A stretch of 64,000 nucleotides of DNA from Lachnospiraceae bacterium MA2020 (GCA_000746015.1 JQKK01000017.1:44855-108854), one strand, 5' to 3'. Positions 45,411-54,481 are shown, counted from the stretch's first letter. Numbers and translations: made by a program. The notes: generated by a model from the letters alone, not told the origin.

Positions 45411-45457
45411 TCTGGTGTAGAATATACACTGCATTTTTTGTGCAAAATGACAAATAA

Positions 45458-45486
45458 TTGCTACTTTCATGATAAGATGTTATTAT
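45458..45486 (+). promoter_or_regulatory. Promoter of the small membrane protein and glgX
   Basis: TTGCTA, 17-base spacer, TATTAT, 38 bases before the ATG at 45525. It lies downstream of, and separate from, the fru operator repeats. Confidence 0.6.
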
Positions 45487-45524
45487 GAAAGCATAATTAG
45501 TCAAAAAAATAACGGAGGTAATGT

Positions 45525-45899
45525 ATGGACTCAAGAAGTGAAGAATTGTTGAAGGAACTTATCAAGGCTAATGAGAAAACCATGAAAGCGCAGAGGGCTA
45601 CCAATATCATACTTATGTGCTTTATGGCGATAATTGTTATAGCCGGAATAATAGTGATACCGATTGCAGCTTCACTATTAGCCAAAGTGAACAATCTTCT
45701 GTTCCAGGCAGAAGATGTACTTGTAACGATAAAGGATACAACTACTCAGGTAAGCACAATGGTTTCAGCAAATGCAGCACCTCTTACAGAATCTGTTGAA
45801 AAGCTTACTACATTGGATATCGATGGACTTAATAAAGCCATCACTGACCTGCAGGATGCTATCGGACCAATGGCAAATGCTATGAGGATTTTTAAATAA
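45525..45899 (+). CDS. Small single-span membrane protein with coiled coil
   Basis: A 124-residue protein I cannot assign. A charged N-terminus (residues 1-26) precedes one strong membrane helix (IILMCFMAIIVIAGIIVIPI), then an extracytoplasmic or cytoplasmic helical region rich in Thr, Leu and Ala that looks like the membrane-proximal coil of DUF948-type proteins. GGAGG lies eight bases before the ATG. It is followed 18 bases later by glgX. Confidence 0.7.
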   Translation: MDSRSEELLKELIKANEKTMKAQRATNIILMCFMAIIVIAGIIVIPIAASLLAKVNNLLFQAEDVLVTIKDTTTQVSTMVSANAAPLTESVEKLTTLDIDGLNKAITDLQDAIGPMANAMRIFK

Positions 45900-45917
45900 G
45901 GAAAGAAAAATATTTGT

Positions 45918-48005
45918 ATGATAGATATCGATACTTTTCCAACCAATAAGATAGGTGACTTGGAATACCGTATAGGACGGGTATTTCCATTTGGTGCAAC
46001 TATCATTGACAATGCAATTAATTTCAGTGTCTTTTCGAAAGAGGCAACAAGCTGTACATTGTTGCTTTTTCATCATGGAGAAAGAAAGCCATTCGTAAAG
46101 ATCCCATTTCCGGAAGAATTTCGTATAGGCAGTGTTTTTACCATGATGGTGTATGGCATAAATATCGATACTACTGAGTACGGATATTGTTTCGATGGTG
46201 AATATGCGCCTGAGAAGGGGTTACTTTTTGATAAAAGTAAGATCTTGCTTGATCCTTATGCCAAATCTGTTTCAGGCAGGACATTTTGGGGCGTAAAGCC
46301 TGATCCTAAAAATCCATTTCAACATAGGGGAAATTTCATATATGAGGACTATGACTGGGAAGGGGACAAGCAGCTTGAATACAGGCAGAAGGACATTATC
46401 ATTTATGAGATGCATGTCAGATCATTTACCAAACACCCTTCAAGTACTGTGAAATATAAGGGCACTTATGCAGGCATACTTGAAAAGATTCCTTATTTAA
46501 AGGAATTGGGGGTAAATTGTATAGAACTCATGCCTATATTTGAATTTGATGAATTTGAAAATTCACGTATTGTTGATGGAAGGACGCTTTATAATTACTG
46601 GGGTTACTCTACGATAGATTTCTTTGCGCCAAAGGCAGGATATGCGGCATCGGCTCCTTTTGGCATGCAGTCTGATGAAGTAAAGAATCTTGTAAAGCAT
46701 CTGCATCGCAATGGTATAGAGGTGATACTTGATGTCGCATTTAATCATACAGCTGAGGGAAATGAAGATGGTCCATATATTTCATACAAAGGAATAGACA
46801 ATAGGACTTATTACTTACTGACTCCAAATGGCGAGTATTATAATTTCAGCGGGTGTGGTAATACGCTTAACTGCAATAACGCGGTAGTCAGAAATATGAT
46901 TCTTGACTGCCTCAGATATTGGGTTTCGACGTATCATATTGATGGCTTTAGATTTGATCTTGCTTCTATACTTACAAGGGACGAGTTGGGCTCACCTATG
47001 CTGACACCGCCATTGATAGAAACTCTGGCACAGGACCCGGTACTGAGTAAGACGAAGTTGATAGCAGAAGCATGGGATGCGGGAGGACTATATCAGGTTG
47101 GATCTTTTCCATCATGGGACAGATGGTCTGAATGGAATGGTAAGTATCGTGACTGTCTCAGAAGATTTATAAAGGGAGATGGCGATAGAGCACCGGAAAT
47201 GTATAAACGAATACGCGGTTCTGATGACCTTTATGGGCATAGAAGTGCTGAAGCTTCGATAAACTTTGTCACATGCCATGATGGTTTTACTTTGTATGAT
47301 CTGGTTTCTTATAATGAAAAACATAACGAAGCCAATGGTGAAAACAATAAGGACGGAAGTGATAATAACGATAGCTGGAATTGTGGAGCAGAAGGAGATA
47401 CCAGGGATAGGGAAATCAATGAGCTTAGGTTCAGACAGATGAAAAATATGCTTACCATACTTTTTACAAGCCGTGGTGTTCCCATGATCTTGTCGGGGGA
47501 TGAGTTTGCCAATACGCAGTGGGGCAATAACAATGCATACTGTCAGGATAATGAGATTTCATATATAGACTGGTCATATCTTGGAAGAAACAGGGAGTTT
47601 TTTGAATATGTTAAAAATCTGATAGCTCTGAGAAAAGAGCATCCTGTAATGCGAAACAGAAACTATTTTTATGAGAAAAATGGTACAGGCTATCCGGAAT
47701 TGTCATTCCATTCTCAAAATGTATGGCAGTTTGATGAAAATAAGCCAACATTGAATTTTGCATATCTATATGCTGAAGATGCAAAGAAATTTAAAAAGAA
47801 AAAAGACTGCTTTATATTTATAGCAGTCAATGCATATTGGGAAGATTGCTACTACGAACTCCCAATCATACCAAAGCCTTTGAACTGGCATTTACGCGCT
47901 TGCAGCGTGGGCAAGTCCTTCTCTTCCGGAAAAGAGATAAAGGCTTTGGATCAGAAAGGATTCATGCTTAAAGCAAGAAGTACAGCAGTATATATTTCAA
48001 GGTAA
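45918..48005 (+). CDS. glgX: Glycogen debranching enzyme, GlgX/isoamylase type
   Basis: A 695-residue GH13 enzyme cleaving alpha-1,6 branches. An N-terminal CBM48-like domain (FPFGATIIDNAINFSVFSKEA, in part) precedes the catalytic barrel: VILDVAFNHTAEG, nucleophile in DGFRFDLAS, acid/base glutamate in LIAEAWDAGG and the aspartate in FVTCHDGFTL. It complements glgA. GAAAG precedes the ATG weakly. Whether it debranches native glycogen or phosphorylase limit dextrin is not evident. Confidence 0.9.
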   Translation: MIDIDTFPTNKIGDLEYRIGRVFPFGATIIDNAINFSVFSKEATSCTLLLFHHGERKPFVKIPFPEEFRIGSVFTMMVYGINIDTTEYGYCFDGEYAPEKGLLFDKSKILLDPYAKSVSGRTFWGVKPDPKNPFQHRGNFIYEDYDWEGDKQLEYRQKDIIIYEMHVRSFTKHPSSTVKYKGTYAGILEKIPYLKELGVNCIELMPIFEFDEFENSRIVDGRTLYNYWGYSTIDFFAPKAGYAASAPFGMQSDEVKNLVKHLHRNGIEVILDVAFNHTAEGNEDGPYISYKGIDNRTYYLLTPNGEYYNFSGCGNTLNCNNAVVRNMILDCLRYWVSTYHIDGFRFDLASILTRDELGSPMLTPPLIETLAQDPVLSKTKLIAEAWDAGGLYQVGSFPSWDRWSEWNGKYRDCLRRFIKGDGDRAPEMYKRIRGSDDLYGHRSAEASINFVTCHDGFTLYDLVSYNEKHNEANGENNKDGSDNNDSWNCGAEGDTRDREINELRFRQMKNMLTILFTSRGVPMILSGDEFANTQWGNNNAYCQDNEISYIDWSYLGRNREFFEYVKNLIALRKEHPVMRNRNYFYEKNGTGYPELSFHSQNVWQFDENKPTLNFAYLYAEDAKKFKKKKDCFIFIAVNAYWEDCYYELPIIPKPLNWHLRACSVGKSFSSGKEIKALDQKGFMLKARSTAVYISR

Positions 48006-48032
48006 GGGTTTTAATATGCTTAATGCCCTTAC
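48002..48032. terminator. Possible weak bidirectional terminator after glgX
   Basis: GTAAGGG and CCCTTAC pair over seven positions around a 17-base loop with an inner TTAA/TTAA. It spans the stops of convergent genes, but U tracts are poor on both sides. Confidence 0.4.
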
Positions 48033-48700
48033 AATGAAAATACAGGATAGCAGTGCGCGCCGGACTGAGCTTCTATGATATAGTCATGAGATTCACCATC
48101 AGAAGTATTTATTCTGGCGTGATTTCCGCTGTTGAATATTGTGATCGAAAATGAAAGTTTACCGCTTTCACCATAGTATTCATAGTATTCCTTAATATCA
48201 GTATCTTCAGTTAATTCAGAAGCTTCAGACTCATTATCGTAAATATAATCGTTAATGAGCTCTGCAGCTCTGGCTACAGTAGTACTATTGCCTTTTACAA
48301 AAAGAGAAGGCTCGATAGTATGAAATACATTTACTGCGGTAGCAGAAGTATCAAGACCATATATAACAAGGTTTGGATCATTTACAGCTCTATATGGTTC
48401 TTCTGTAGCTGCATTATCCTCTGAAACGCTTTCGGAAGGTTCAGCTTCGATAGGAACAACGACTATTGCGTCGTCATCAGATGTTGAGGATTTTTCAATA
48501 TCTGAAGGATTGCTGTCCGTTGGGGCAGAAGCTTCGGCTAAAGTGCCGGATTCTGTAGTTTCATATTCTTCGGTTGAAAATAACTCAGCACCGGCCTCAG
48601 CGATATTTGCAAAAACATTTTGATTATTCGCAATCAAATAACAACCGATAGCAGTAGTCAATACTGCAACGGTACCAACAGTTGTCAAAATTTTTCTCAT
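48029..48700 (-). CDS. Secreted or membrane-anchored protein of unknown function
   Basis: About 223 residues. It begins MRKILTTVGTVAVLTTAIGC, a signal peptide or anchor whose closing TAIGC could be a weak lipobox. Residues about 45-105 are a Ser/Thr/Glu-rich linker of wall-protein style; the C-terminal ~120 residues form a compact domain (VIYGLDTSATAVNVFHTIEP start) that I do not recognise. ATG 48700 is supported by GAGAGTGG; the longer open frame upstream is not. It converges with glgX and its leader region contains the structured segment at 48727. Confidence 0.65.
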   Translation of the reverse strand: MRKILTTVGTVAVLTTAIGCYLIANNQNVFANIAEAGAELFSTEEYETTESGTLAEASAPTDSNPSDIEKSSTSDDDAIVVVPIEAEPSESVSEDNAATEEPYRAVNDPNLVIYGLDTSATAVNVFHTIEPSLFVKGNSTTVARAAELINDYIYDNESEASELTEDTDIKEYYEYYGESGKLSFSITIFNSGNHARINTSDGESHDYIIEAQSGAHCYPVFSL

Positions 48701-48726
48701 AAAACCACTCTCAAATCTAATAATTT

Positions 48727-48870
48727 TTAGGATCAACTTATAGCAAACGACTATTGTCGTTTGCTGCGCCAGATTTTGGCCGCTGAAAGCGGCATATATC
48801 CTAACAAAATCTGTGTGCATCCTCGCGGAGCATTAAAGTGAATGGCAGATTTATCTGACATTCACTTTAA
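48727..48870. other. Structured intergenic segment between a secreted-protein gene and ldh
   Basis: Dense inverted repeats: TTAGGAT (48727) with ATCCTAA (48798); hairpin AGCAAACGAC/GTCGTTTGCT (48742-48765); hairpin GCCGCT-GAA-AGCGGC (48779-48793); AGATTTTG (48771) with CAAAATCT (48805), which interleaves with the first pair as a pseudoknot or alternative fold; and hairpin TTAAAGTGAATG/CATTCACTTTAA (48833-48870). It could lie in the leader of either divergent gene. The rest of the 365-base gap up to ldh is AT-rich, with a TATAAT near 49035 but no good upstream box. Confidence 0.6.
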
Positions 48871-49066
48871 ACCATTTCTCATATTGTAAATATGATTGAT
48901 AAAAATTGCAAGAAAAAAGTGCATAAATCACATATTATTCATTGTTTGTTGTTTTGTACTTTTACATTTAGTAATTATTGATTAGAAGCAATGATATTAA
49001 ATTAACAATGTCATATGATTTTCTCGAAACGAAGATATAATGATAAACTCAATAAGGAGGACTATG

Positions 49067-50014
49067 ATGGCTGTATTAAATCACAGAAAAGTAGCGGTTA
49101 TTGGTTGTGGATTTGTTGGTGCTGCTTCTGCGTTTGCACTTATGGAGAGCGGATTATTCTCTGAAATGGTCCTTATCGATGCAAATAAAGAAAAGGCAGA
49201 AGGTGAGGCTCTTGACATCAGTCACGGACTTCCATTCGCAAAGCCTATGAATATCTATGCAGGTGATTACAAGGATATAGCTGATGCGTACGTGATCGTT
49301 GTTACAGCGGGCTCAGGTCAGAAACCAGGCGAGACTAGACTTGACCTTGTAAAGAAAAATGTTGGTATATTCAAGTCGATCATTCCTCAGATAGCTGAGG
49401 TTAACAAGGACGCTATCATGCTTATAGTTGCTAATCCTGTAGATATACTTACATATGCTGCAAGACAGCTTTCGGGATATCCTGAGAACAGAGTATTTGG
49501 CTCTGGAACAACACTGGACACAGCAAGACTTAAGTATCTGCTCGGGCGTCATCTTGAAGTGGATAGCAGATCTGTACATGCATTTATCATCGGTGAGCAT
49601 GGTGACAGCGAAATAGCTGCATGGAGCAGCGCAAATGTTTCCGGTATACCGCTTAATGATTTTTGTGAGATGAGAGGACATTTTGAGCACGATGCTTCAA
49701 TGAAAGCAATTGCAGAAAATGTTAAGAACAGTGCTTACGAGATAATTGAGAAGAAGGGTGCTACATATTATGGTATCGCAATGTCTGTAAAGAGGATTTG
49801 CGAGGCGATAGTCAGAGACGAGAAGACTATCCTTCCTGTATCAAGTATTCAGCATAATAATCATGGCATATCGGATGTTGCGCTCAGTATGCCTGCAATC
49901 GTAGGAAAAGATGGTGTCGAGTGTACAGTTCCGATCAGTCTGAATGACGCAGAGATCGAAGCTCTTAGAGCATCAGCTGATACATTAAAGAATGTGATCA
50001 AAGACGTTCTCTAA
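49067..50014 (+). CDS. ldh: L-lactate dehydrogenase
   Basis: A 315-residue NAD-dependent enzyme reducing pyruvate to lactate. The NAD motif is GCGFVGAASAF; the substrate-loop segment GQKPGETRLDL has glutamine at the position that distinguishes lactate from malate dehydrogenase (arginine there); the catalytic histidine is in IGEHGDSE. AAGGAGG lies before ATG 49064/49067; I use the second, with eight-base spacing. It has its own strong terminator and is monocistronic. Confidence 0.93.
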   Translation: MAVLNHRKVAVIGCGFVGAASAFALMESGLFSEMVLIDANKEKAEGEALDISHGLPFAKPMNIYAGDYKDIADAYVIVVTAGSGQKPGETRLDLVKKNVGIFKSIIPQIAEVNKDAIMLIVANPVDILTYAARQLSGYPENRVFGSGTTLDTARLKYLLGRHLEVDSRSVHAFIIGEHGDSEIAAWSSANVSGIPLNDFCEMRGHFEHDASMKAIAENVKNSAYEIIEKKGATYYGIAMSVKRICEAIVRDEKTILPVSSIQHNNHGISDVALSMPAIVGKDGVECTVPISLNDAEIEALRASADTLKNVIKDVL

Positions 50015-50026
50015 AGAGAATAATAT

Positions 50027-50066
50027 CAGGGCAGAGAATTAATTTTCTCTGCCCTGTAATATTTTT
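50027..50066. terminator. Terminator of ldh (usable from both sides)
   Basis: CAGGGCAGAGAA and its complement form a 12-pair stem with a six-base loop, followed by TAATATTTTT. It ends two bases before the stop of the convergent gene. Confidence 0.88.
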
Positions 50067-50067
50067 A

Positions 50068-50685
50068 TCATATGTTTTTCTCATAACGCCCATTTTTATT
50101 AACGAATCCGTTTTTGCTAAGATAATCCTTGTGATGTATATCAGGACCGGAGTAGGTAAAAGAAGTAAAACCTTCATTCGGAAGCTTGGAGAAAATGAAT
50201 TTTCCTATTGAAAAATCTCTAAATTCTGGAAACGAGTAGTCTAAAAGTATATCTAAATTTGAATCCGAAGTCTTTTTTCCTATAAAGATTCCCACCGGAT
50301 TGCCGTTGTAGCAGGTAATATATGCTGTATCAGCTTTGTCAAAATTAAAGGATAATCCCGGAAACCATTTTAAAATATCTTCTTTTGCTCTATTTATAGA
50401 GTATTTAAGCATGGAATCATCAAGGGATACCTTTACCAGTTCGTATTCCCTGTTTTCTTTATTGGTATTGCTCATCTTGACCAGATAATAGATATTTATC
50501 AATACGAGGCAAAAGTTCATGAAAGCAGTGGGATATGACTTTATGATAACAGCATAAACTGTAAATATAGAGCTTCCTATAGTATTCACTATTCGGAGCT
50601 TTCGCACCGATACCATGAGAAATGATATAAGAACCAACGCTGAACCGGTATAGCCGGCGATTTCAATCAACATCTTATTGTCCAT
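50068..50685 (-). CDS. YgjV-like membrane protein with a C-terminal acetyltransferase-like domain
   Basis: A 205-residue protein. Residues 1-70 hold three membrane helices in the style of the YgjV family (GYTGSALVLISFLMVSV, FTVYAVIIKSYPTAFMNF). Residues 80-205 form a soluble domain ending DIHHKDYLSKNGFV, recalling the core of GNAT acetyltransferases. AGAGG lies eight bases before the ATG. Function is unknown; similar two-part proteins occur in gut Firmicutes and Bacteroides. It is alone on its strand. Confidence 0.65.
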   Translation of the reverse strand: MDNKMLIEIAGYTGSALVLISFLMVSVRKLRIVNTIGSSIFTVYAVIIKSYPTAFMNFCLVLINIYYLVKMSNTNKENREYELVKVSLDDSMLKYSINRAKEDILKWFPGLSFNFDKADTAYITCYNGNPVGIFIGKKTSDSNLDILLDYSFPEFRDFSIGKFIFSKLPNEGFTSFTYSGPDIHHKDYLSKNGFVNKNGRYEKNI

Positions 50686-50877
50686 TTTGATACCTCTTTT
50701 CGTTTTTCATTATATCAATACTTTAATCTGTATATCGGCTAAATACAAAGGAAAATAAAGCCGGAATATGGGAAAAAACGAAGAATTAAAATTTTTATAA
50801 ACTTATATTTTGATGGATAGAATATAGTATAATTTAAATGCATCAGTTTGGATTTTACTTATATGGGGGGACAAACT

Positions 50878-52860
50878 ATGGATTATGCTGATAGGTCATC
50901 ACTAGTATACACAAATGATCAGTGCATAGGCTGCAATAAGTGTATTAACGCCTGTCCTGCAATGGGGGCGTGCATGTCTGTCGATGAAATGGCAGGCTAT
51001 GGGCGCAAGATCGAGGTTAATGCCGATTATTGTGTGGCGTGCGGAGCGTGTATTGATGCATGTAAACATGGAGCAAGAAAGTTTTATGATGATACAGAGC
51101 GATTTTTTGAGGATCTTAAAAAGGGTGAAAAGATCTCAGTTGTAATCGCTCCTGCTTTTCTTGCAAATTATCCGAAAGAATACGGACCGGTACTTGGTGG
51201 GCTGAAAAAATGCGGAGTAAACAGGATTATCTCTATTTCCTTTGGCGCTGATATATGTACATGGGGATACTTAAATTATATCCAAAAGTACGATTTTATT
51301 GGCGGCATTTCACAACCATGTCCGGCAGTTGTAAGGTATATTGAAAATTATACACCGGAGCTTCTGCCAAAGCTTTTTCCGGTGCAGTCCCCGCTTATGT
51401 GCGGAGCAATATATATGAGAAAAGTTTTGGGAATAAAAGATAAACTTGCTTTTATTTCTCCTTGTATCGCAAAAAAGATGGAAATTGAGGATCCGAATAA
51501 TGCAGGATTGGTTCAGTACAATGTGGCTTTTACTCATTTGATGAATTATGTAAAAGAAAACAACATCTACGGTCCTGATGCAACAGATGAAATTGAGTAT
51601 GGATTAGGCTCAATTTATCCTACTCCGGGCGGACTCAAGGAAAATGTGTACTGGTTCTTGGGCGAAGATGTAGCTGTCCGCCAGATAGAGGGCGAAAAAA
51701 GACTATATGAGTGGCTTCAGAACAATAAAGACCGCATCAAGGGTGGAAAGACTCCATTTGTATTTATTGACGCCTTGAATTGTGAAAATGGATGTCTATG
51801 CGGAACAGCAGTAGATCCAAAGATGAGCGAAACAGATGATGCATTATACAATATTCTGAAAATAAAAGAAAATTCAAAGAAGAATAAGAAAGGTGATGCA
51901 TGGTCAAGACCGGATACTCCTCAAAAGCGTTTGGCAAATCTTAATAAACAGTTTAAGAATCTGCGACTCGAAGATTATCTGCGTAAATATACAGACAGAT
52001 CTTCAAAGGCTTCCTACAAAGAGCCTACGGAAAAACAGAGAAATGAGATCTTTGATTCTATGGGAAAAACGACCAGGGAGTCAAGAGAAATAGACTGTAC
52101 CTGCTGTGGATATGATACATGCCGGGATATGGCAAAAGCAATTTTCAACGGATTTAATGTAAAAGACAATTGCATACATTATCAGAAAGATCTTGTACAG
52201 CAGGAAGTTATGAGAGCTGAGCAGTTGGCGAAAGAAGTTGAAAAGCGTCATGATGAAGAAATCGCAGAACGAAACAGGCTTGTGGAGGCAATCTCTGACA
52301 TAAATACGCAGTTTGACGAACTTAATACGGCAATAGATATAATGATGAATGGTAACAAGTCAAACGCAAAGGATTCTGAAAGTATTGCTGAAAAGATTAC
52401 GGATGTATCGCAGTTCACTGCAGAGCTTAAAGACGCTATGGAGGATATCAGAGGTCTGATAGACCAGCTTGCTGTAGACAGCAATAAAGTAGTGGAAATA
52501 GCAAACAGCACAAATTTGCTGTCACTAAATGCCTCGATCGAAGCTGCGCGCGCAGGAGAAGCAGGAAAAGGATTTGCGGTAGTAGCTTCACAGATAAGTA
52601 CTTTGGCGGCAAATTCCAAAAAGACTGCAAGCAACAGCACAACAAATCAGTCAAAGATTGATGGTGCTGTGGTTGATATCATGAAAAAATCTGAAGTACT
52701 GGCAGCGGGCATCGACCAGATAAACAGCATGACTCATAATCTCGCTGAGTCGACTGAGAAGATGTCTGCCAATACAGTAAGTATAAGGGAAATCATAAAT
52801 TGCGTTAAGGACATACTTGATCAACTTACGAGTGACGGCAAAAGTAACTGCATTTTATAA
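50878..52860 (+). CDS. Soluble [FeFe]-hydrogenase-like sensor fused to a methyl-accepting signalling domain
   Basis: A 660-residue protein without membrane helices. Two [4Fe-4S] ferredoxin motifs (C16, 19, 22, 26 and C52, 55, 58, 62) precede an [FeFe]-hydrogenase domain whose H-cluster cysteines are visible: QPCPAVV (C148), SPCIAKK (C196) and NCENGCLC (C302, C306). A further cysteine-rich segment DCTCCGYDTC follows near residue 415, then a coiled coil and a chemoreceptor signalling tip NASIEAARAGEAGKGFAVVA. It matches putative H2-sensing hydrogenases that talk to CheA/CheW or related partners. ATG 50878 follows GGGGGG. No hydEFG or che gene is in the window. Confidence 0.87.
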   Translation: MDYADRSSLVYTNDQCIGCNKCINACPAMGACMSVDEMAGYGRKIEVNADYCVACGACIDACKHGARKFYDDTERFFEDLKKGEKISVVIAPAFLANYPKEYGPVLGGLKKCGVNRIISISFGADICTWGYLNYIQKYDFIGGISQPCPAVVRYIENYTPELLPKLFPVQSPLMCGAIYMRKVLGIKDKLAFISPCIAKKMEIEDPNNAGLVQYNVAFTHLMNYVKENNIYGPDATDEIEYGLGSIYPTPGGLKENVYWFLGEDVAVRQIEGEKRLYEWLQNNKDRIKGGKTPFVFIDALNCENGCLCGTAVDPKMSETDDALYNILKIKENSKKNKKGDAWSRPDTPQKRLANLNKQFKNLRLEDYLRKYTDRSSKASYKEPTEKQRNEIFDSMGKTTRESREIDCTCCGYDTCRDMAKAIFNGFNVKDNCIHYQKDLVQQEVMRAEQLAKEVEKRHDEEIAERNRLVEAISDINTQFDELNTAIDIMMNGNKSNAKDSESIAEKITDVSQFTAELKDAMEDIRGLIDQLAVDSNKVVEIANSTNLLSLNASIEAARAGEAGKGFAVVASQISTLAANSKKTASNSTTNQSKIDGAVVDIMKKSEVLAAGIDQINSMTHNLAESTEKMSANTVSIREIINCVKDILDQLTSDGKSNCIL

Positions 52861-52951
52861 AGTGCAAATAAACTATAAAAAATCTTGATAAACTTCCCGA
52901 TATAATTTATGACATGATGTTTATGAAACTATCGGAAAGGACTTGACAGCT

Positions 52952-53044
52952 ATGATGCAGGGAAGCACAATTGACAAGACAAGACAAGACAAGACAAGAC
53001 AAGACAAGACAAGACAAGGGTTGATTATGCTCTTTTGTGTCTAG
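52952..53044 (+). CDS. Small leader ORF containing the GACAA repeat
   Basis: A 30-codon frame starting ATGATGCAGGGAAGC, preceded by GGAAAGGA at an 11-base distance. It reads MMQGSTI, then (DKTRQ) three times, then GLIMLFCV and a stop at 53042-53044. Nine pentamer copies equal 15 codons, so the frame stays open only when the copy number is a multiple of three. A terminator follows 22 bases later. It may be a leader peptide, or the decayed end of an older surface-protein gene, since AGGGAAGCACAA also occurs at 57719. Translation is unproven. Confidence 0.4.
   Translation: MMQGSTIDKTRQDKTRQDKTRQGLIMLFCV
52973..53017 (+). repeat. Pentanucleotide tandem repeat, (GACAA)9
   Basis: Nine perfect copies of GACAA, without interruption, in the leader region of the membrane protein gene at 53138. 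Such perfect short tandem tracts are prone to slipped-strand copy changes. Confidence 0.95.
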
Positions 53045-53065
53045 TAAAATATTTTAATGACGGAT

Positions 53066-53118
53066 AACCGCCGAAAATAACGGGGGCAATTATGGCCCTG
53101 TTATTTCGGCGGTTTTTT
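53066..53118 (+). terminator. Intrinsic terminator in the leader of the 53138 gene
   Basis: CCGCCGAAAATAAC and GTTATTTCGGCGG pair over 13 positions with one bulged A, topped by a G-rich/C-rich inner stem, and are followed by TTTTTT. The ribosome binding site of the next gene begins about seven bases after the U tract, an arrangement typical of attenuation, or of a terminator for the leader unit with a hidden promoter elsewhere. Confidence 0.85.
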
Positions 53119-53137
53119 GTTTTTGGAGGGCAGTGAT

Positions 53138-54472
53138 ATGGAGAGTAAATGGATATTAAAAGTGATCGTAAAGACGATCTTGACAGTTATCCTGACGATT
53201 TTTGTATGCGTGGCATTACTTGTGACTACAGCTTGTATTCCAAGATCCATGATACAGAAACAGTCGGAGGTAAGTGCTGAATATTTTGCAACAAAGGCTC
53301 CTTTTCAGGTGCTGATAGGGGATTATATCAATTCTATGCAGGATAATTATTCAGATACTGTACTTTGCAACATTATTTACTGTATCGACACACAACAGCC
53401 ATTGAAGTCAGTGATAGAAGCAAAGTATGCACAAGAGCCAGATCAGGAAAACTATGAGGGATACAGAAAAGTTGTAAGGGGAGAAACTGAGGCTAATGCT
53501 GAGTATGGTCGCTATTGGCATGGGACAATGTTGTTGCTGCGCTCTTTGATGATTTTGTTTTCGATAAAGACTATTAGATTTATTTTTGGTACAGCGATAG
53601 TTCTTCTTCAGGCATTGATCATTTTTATATTGGCTAAGAGAGGTCATATTTCTTTTTGTGGCTGCTATATTATTTCTTTTATTTTAGTCCAGCCATGGAT
53701 GTTCTTTACATCACTTGAGTATTCGACAGCATTTCTGACAGCAACAGTGGTGGAATTGGCTATACTTATGAAAAAGAAAAAACAAACAGATATCGATACA
53801 ATGCCGTTTTTTGCAGCAGTAGGGGTTATAACCTTTTTTGTAGATTTTCTTACTACAGAGACGTTAACTTTTACTTTGCCAATGATGATATTGCTGGTAG
53901 AAAATAATGGAGTTGAAAGAAAATGCAGATATATATTGAAAAATGGTGTCTGTTGGATAGCAGGATATTTCGGAATGTTTATAACTAAGGTCTTATTTCT
54001 TCTTGCTATATCTGGAAAGGAGGTAGCTGAATCATCTATAGCAGAAGGGTTTTTAAGAGTAGGTGGAGAAGTACGGCAGGGTAATATATCAATTGCCCCG
54101 GTTGTTAATGCATTAGGTAGATTTGATGGGGCAATATGGCACAATCTTGCCTGTCTTTATCCTATTTCGACGAAAAATATGAAAGAGCCGTTGGCATGGC
54201 TGACAAGTCTTTTGATATTGATAGTCGGATTAGGAATGGTTTATCTTTTCCATGACAAAATACAATGGGGATTATTCTTTCCGCTTACATTGATAGCAAT
54301 GATACCATATGCGAGATTTTTGGTGCTTTCGAATCATTCGTATATTCATTTTTTTATTACTTATCGTGCGCAGATGGTGTCAATAAGTGTTTTTCTATTC
54401 TTTGTTTATGAGAATAGTTTTAAGATATTGGCTAATGCTAATAGAAGGAATAGAGTTAGGACTTCGCATTAG
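53138..54472 (+). CDS. Polytopic membrane protein of unknown function
   Basis: A 444-residue protein with about nine membrane helices. Helix 1 is at residues 8-30, followed by a large outside loop (30-135) that includes RYWHGTMLLLRSL before helix 2. This one-helix, large loop, then many-helices plan resembles GT-C type glycosyltransferases or related polysaccharide proteins, but I see no firm catalytic motif, so no function is claimed. GGAGGG is seven bases before ATG 53138. It is followed 24 bases later by the ribosome site and start of a surface protein, so the two may be one transcript. Confidence 0.7.
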   Translation: MESKWILKVIVKTILTVILTIFVCVALLVTTACIPRSMIQKQSEVSAEYFATKAPFQVLIGDYINSMQDNYSDTVLCNIIYCIDTQQPLKSVIEAKYAQEPDQENYEGYRKVVRGETEANAEYGRYWHGTMLLLRSLMILFSIKTIRFIFGTAIVLLQALIIFILAKRGHISFCGCYIISFILVQPWMFFTSLEYSTAFLTATVVELAILMKKKKQTDIDTMPFFAAVGVITFFVDFLTTETLTFTLPMMILLVENNGVERKCRYILKNGVCWIAGYFGMFITKVLFLLAISGKEVAESSIAEGFLRVGGEVRQGNISIAPVVNALGRFDGAIWHNLACLYPISTKNMKEPLAWLTSLLILIVGLGMVYLFHDKIQWGLFFPLTLIAMIPYARFLVLSNHSYIHFFITYRAQMVSISVFLFFVYENSFKILANANRRNRVRTSH

Positions 54473-54481
54473 CGCTTATGA

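Noticed and set aside
50733..50790. Possible riboswitch before the hydrogenase-like sensor (CGGCT...AGCCG pairing)
   Set aside because: Only a five-pair stem with a 17-base loop; no c-di-GMP, fluoride or preQ1 signature could be matched.
52943..52971. TTGACA as a promoter -35 box before the GACAA tract
   Set aside because: At 16-18 bases downstream there is no -10-like sequence (CACAAT at best), and the same TTGACAGCTATG occurs at 58544 next to a ribosome site, which fits a translation start context better.
52973..53017. The repeats as a CRISPR-like array
   Set aside because: Units are five bases without spacers; this is a simple tandem repeat.
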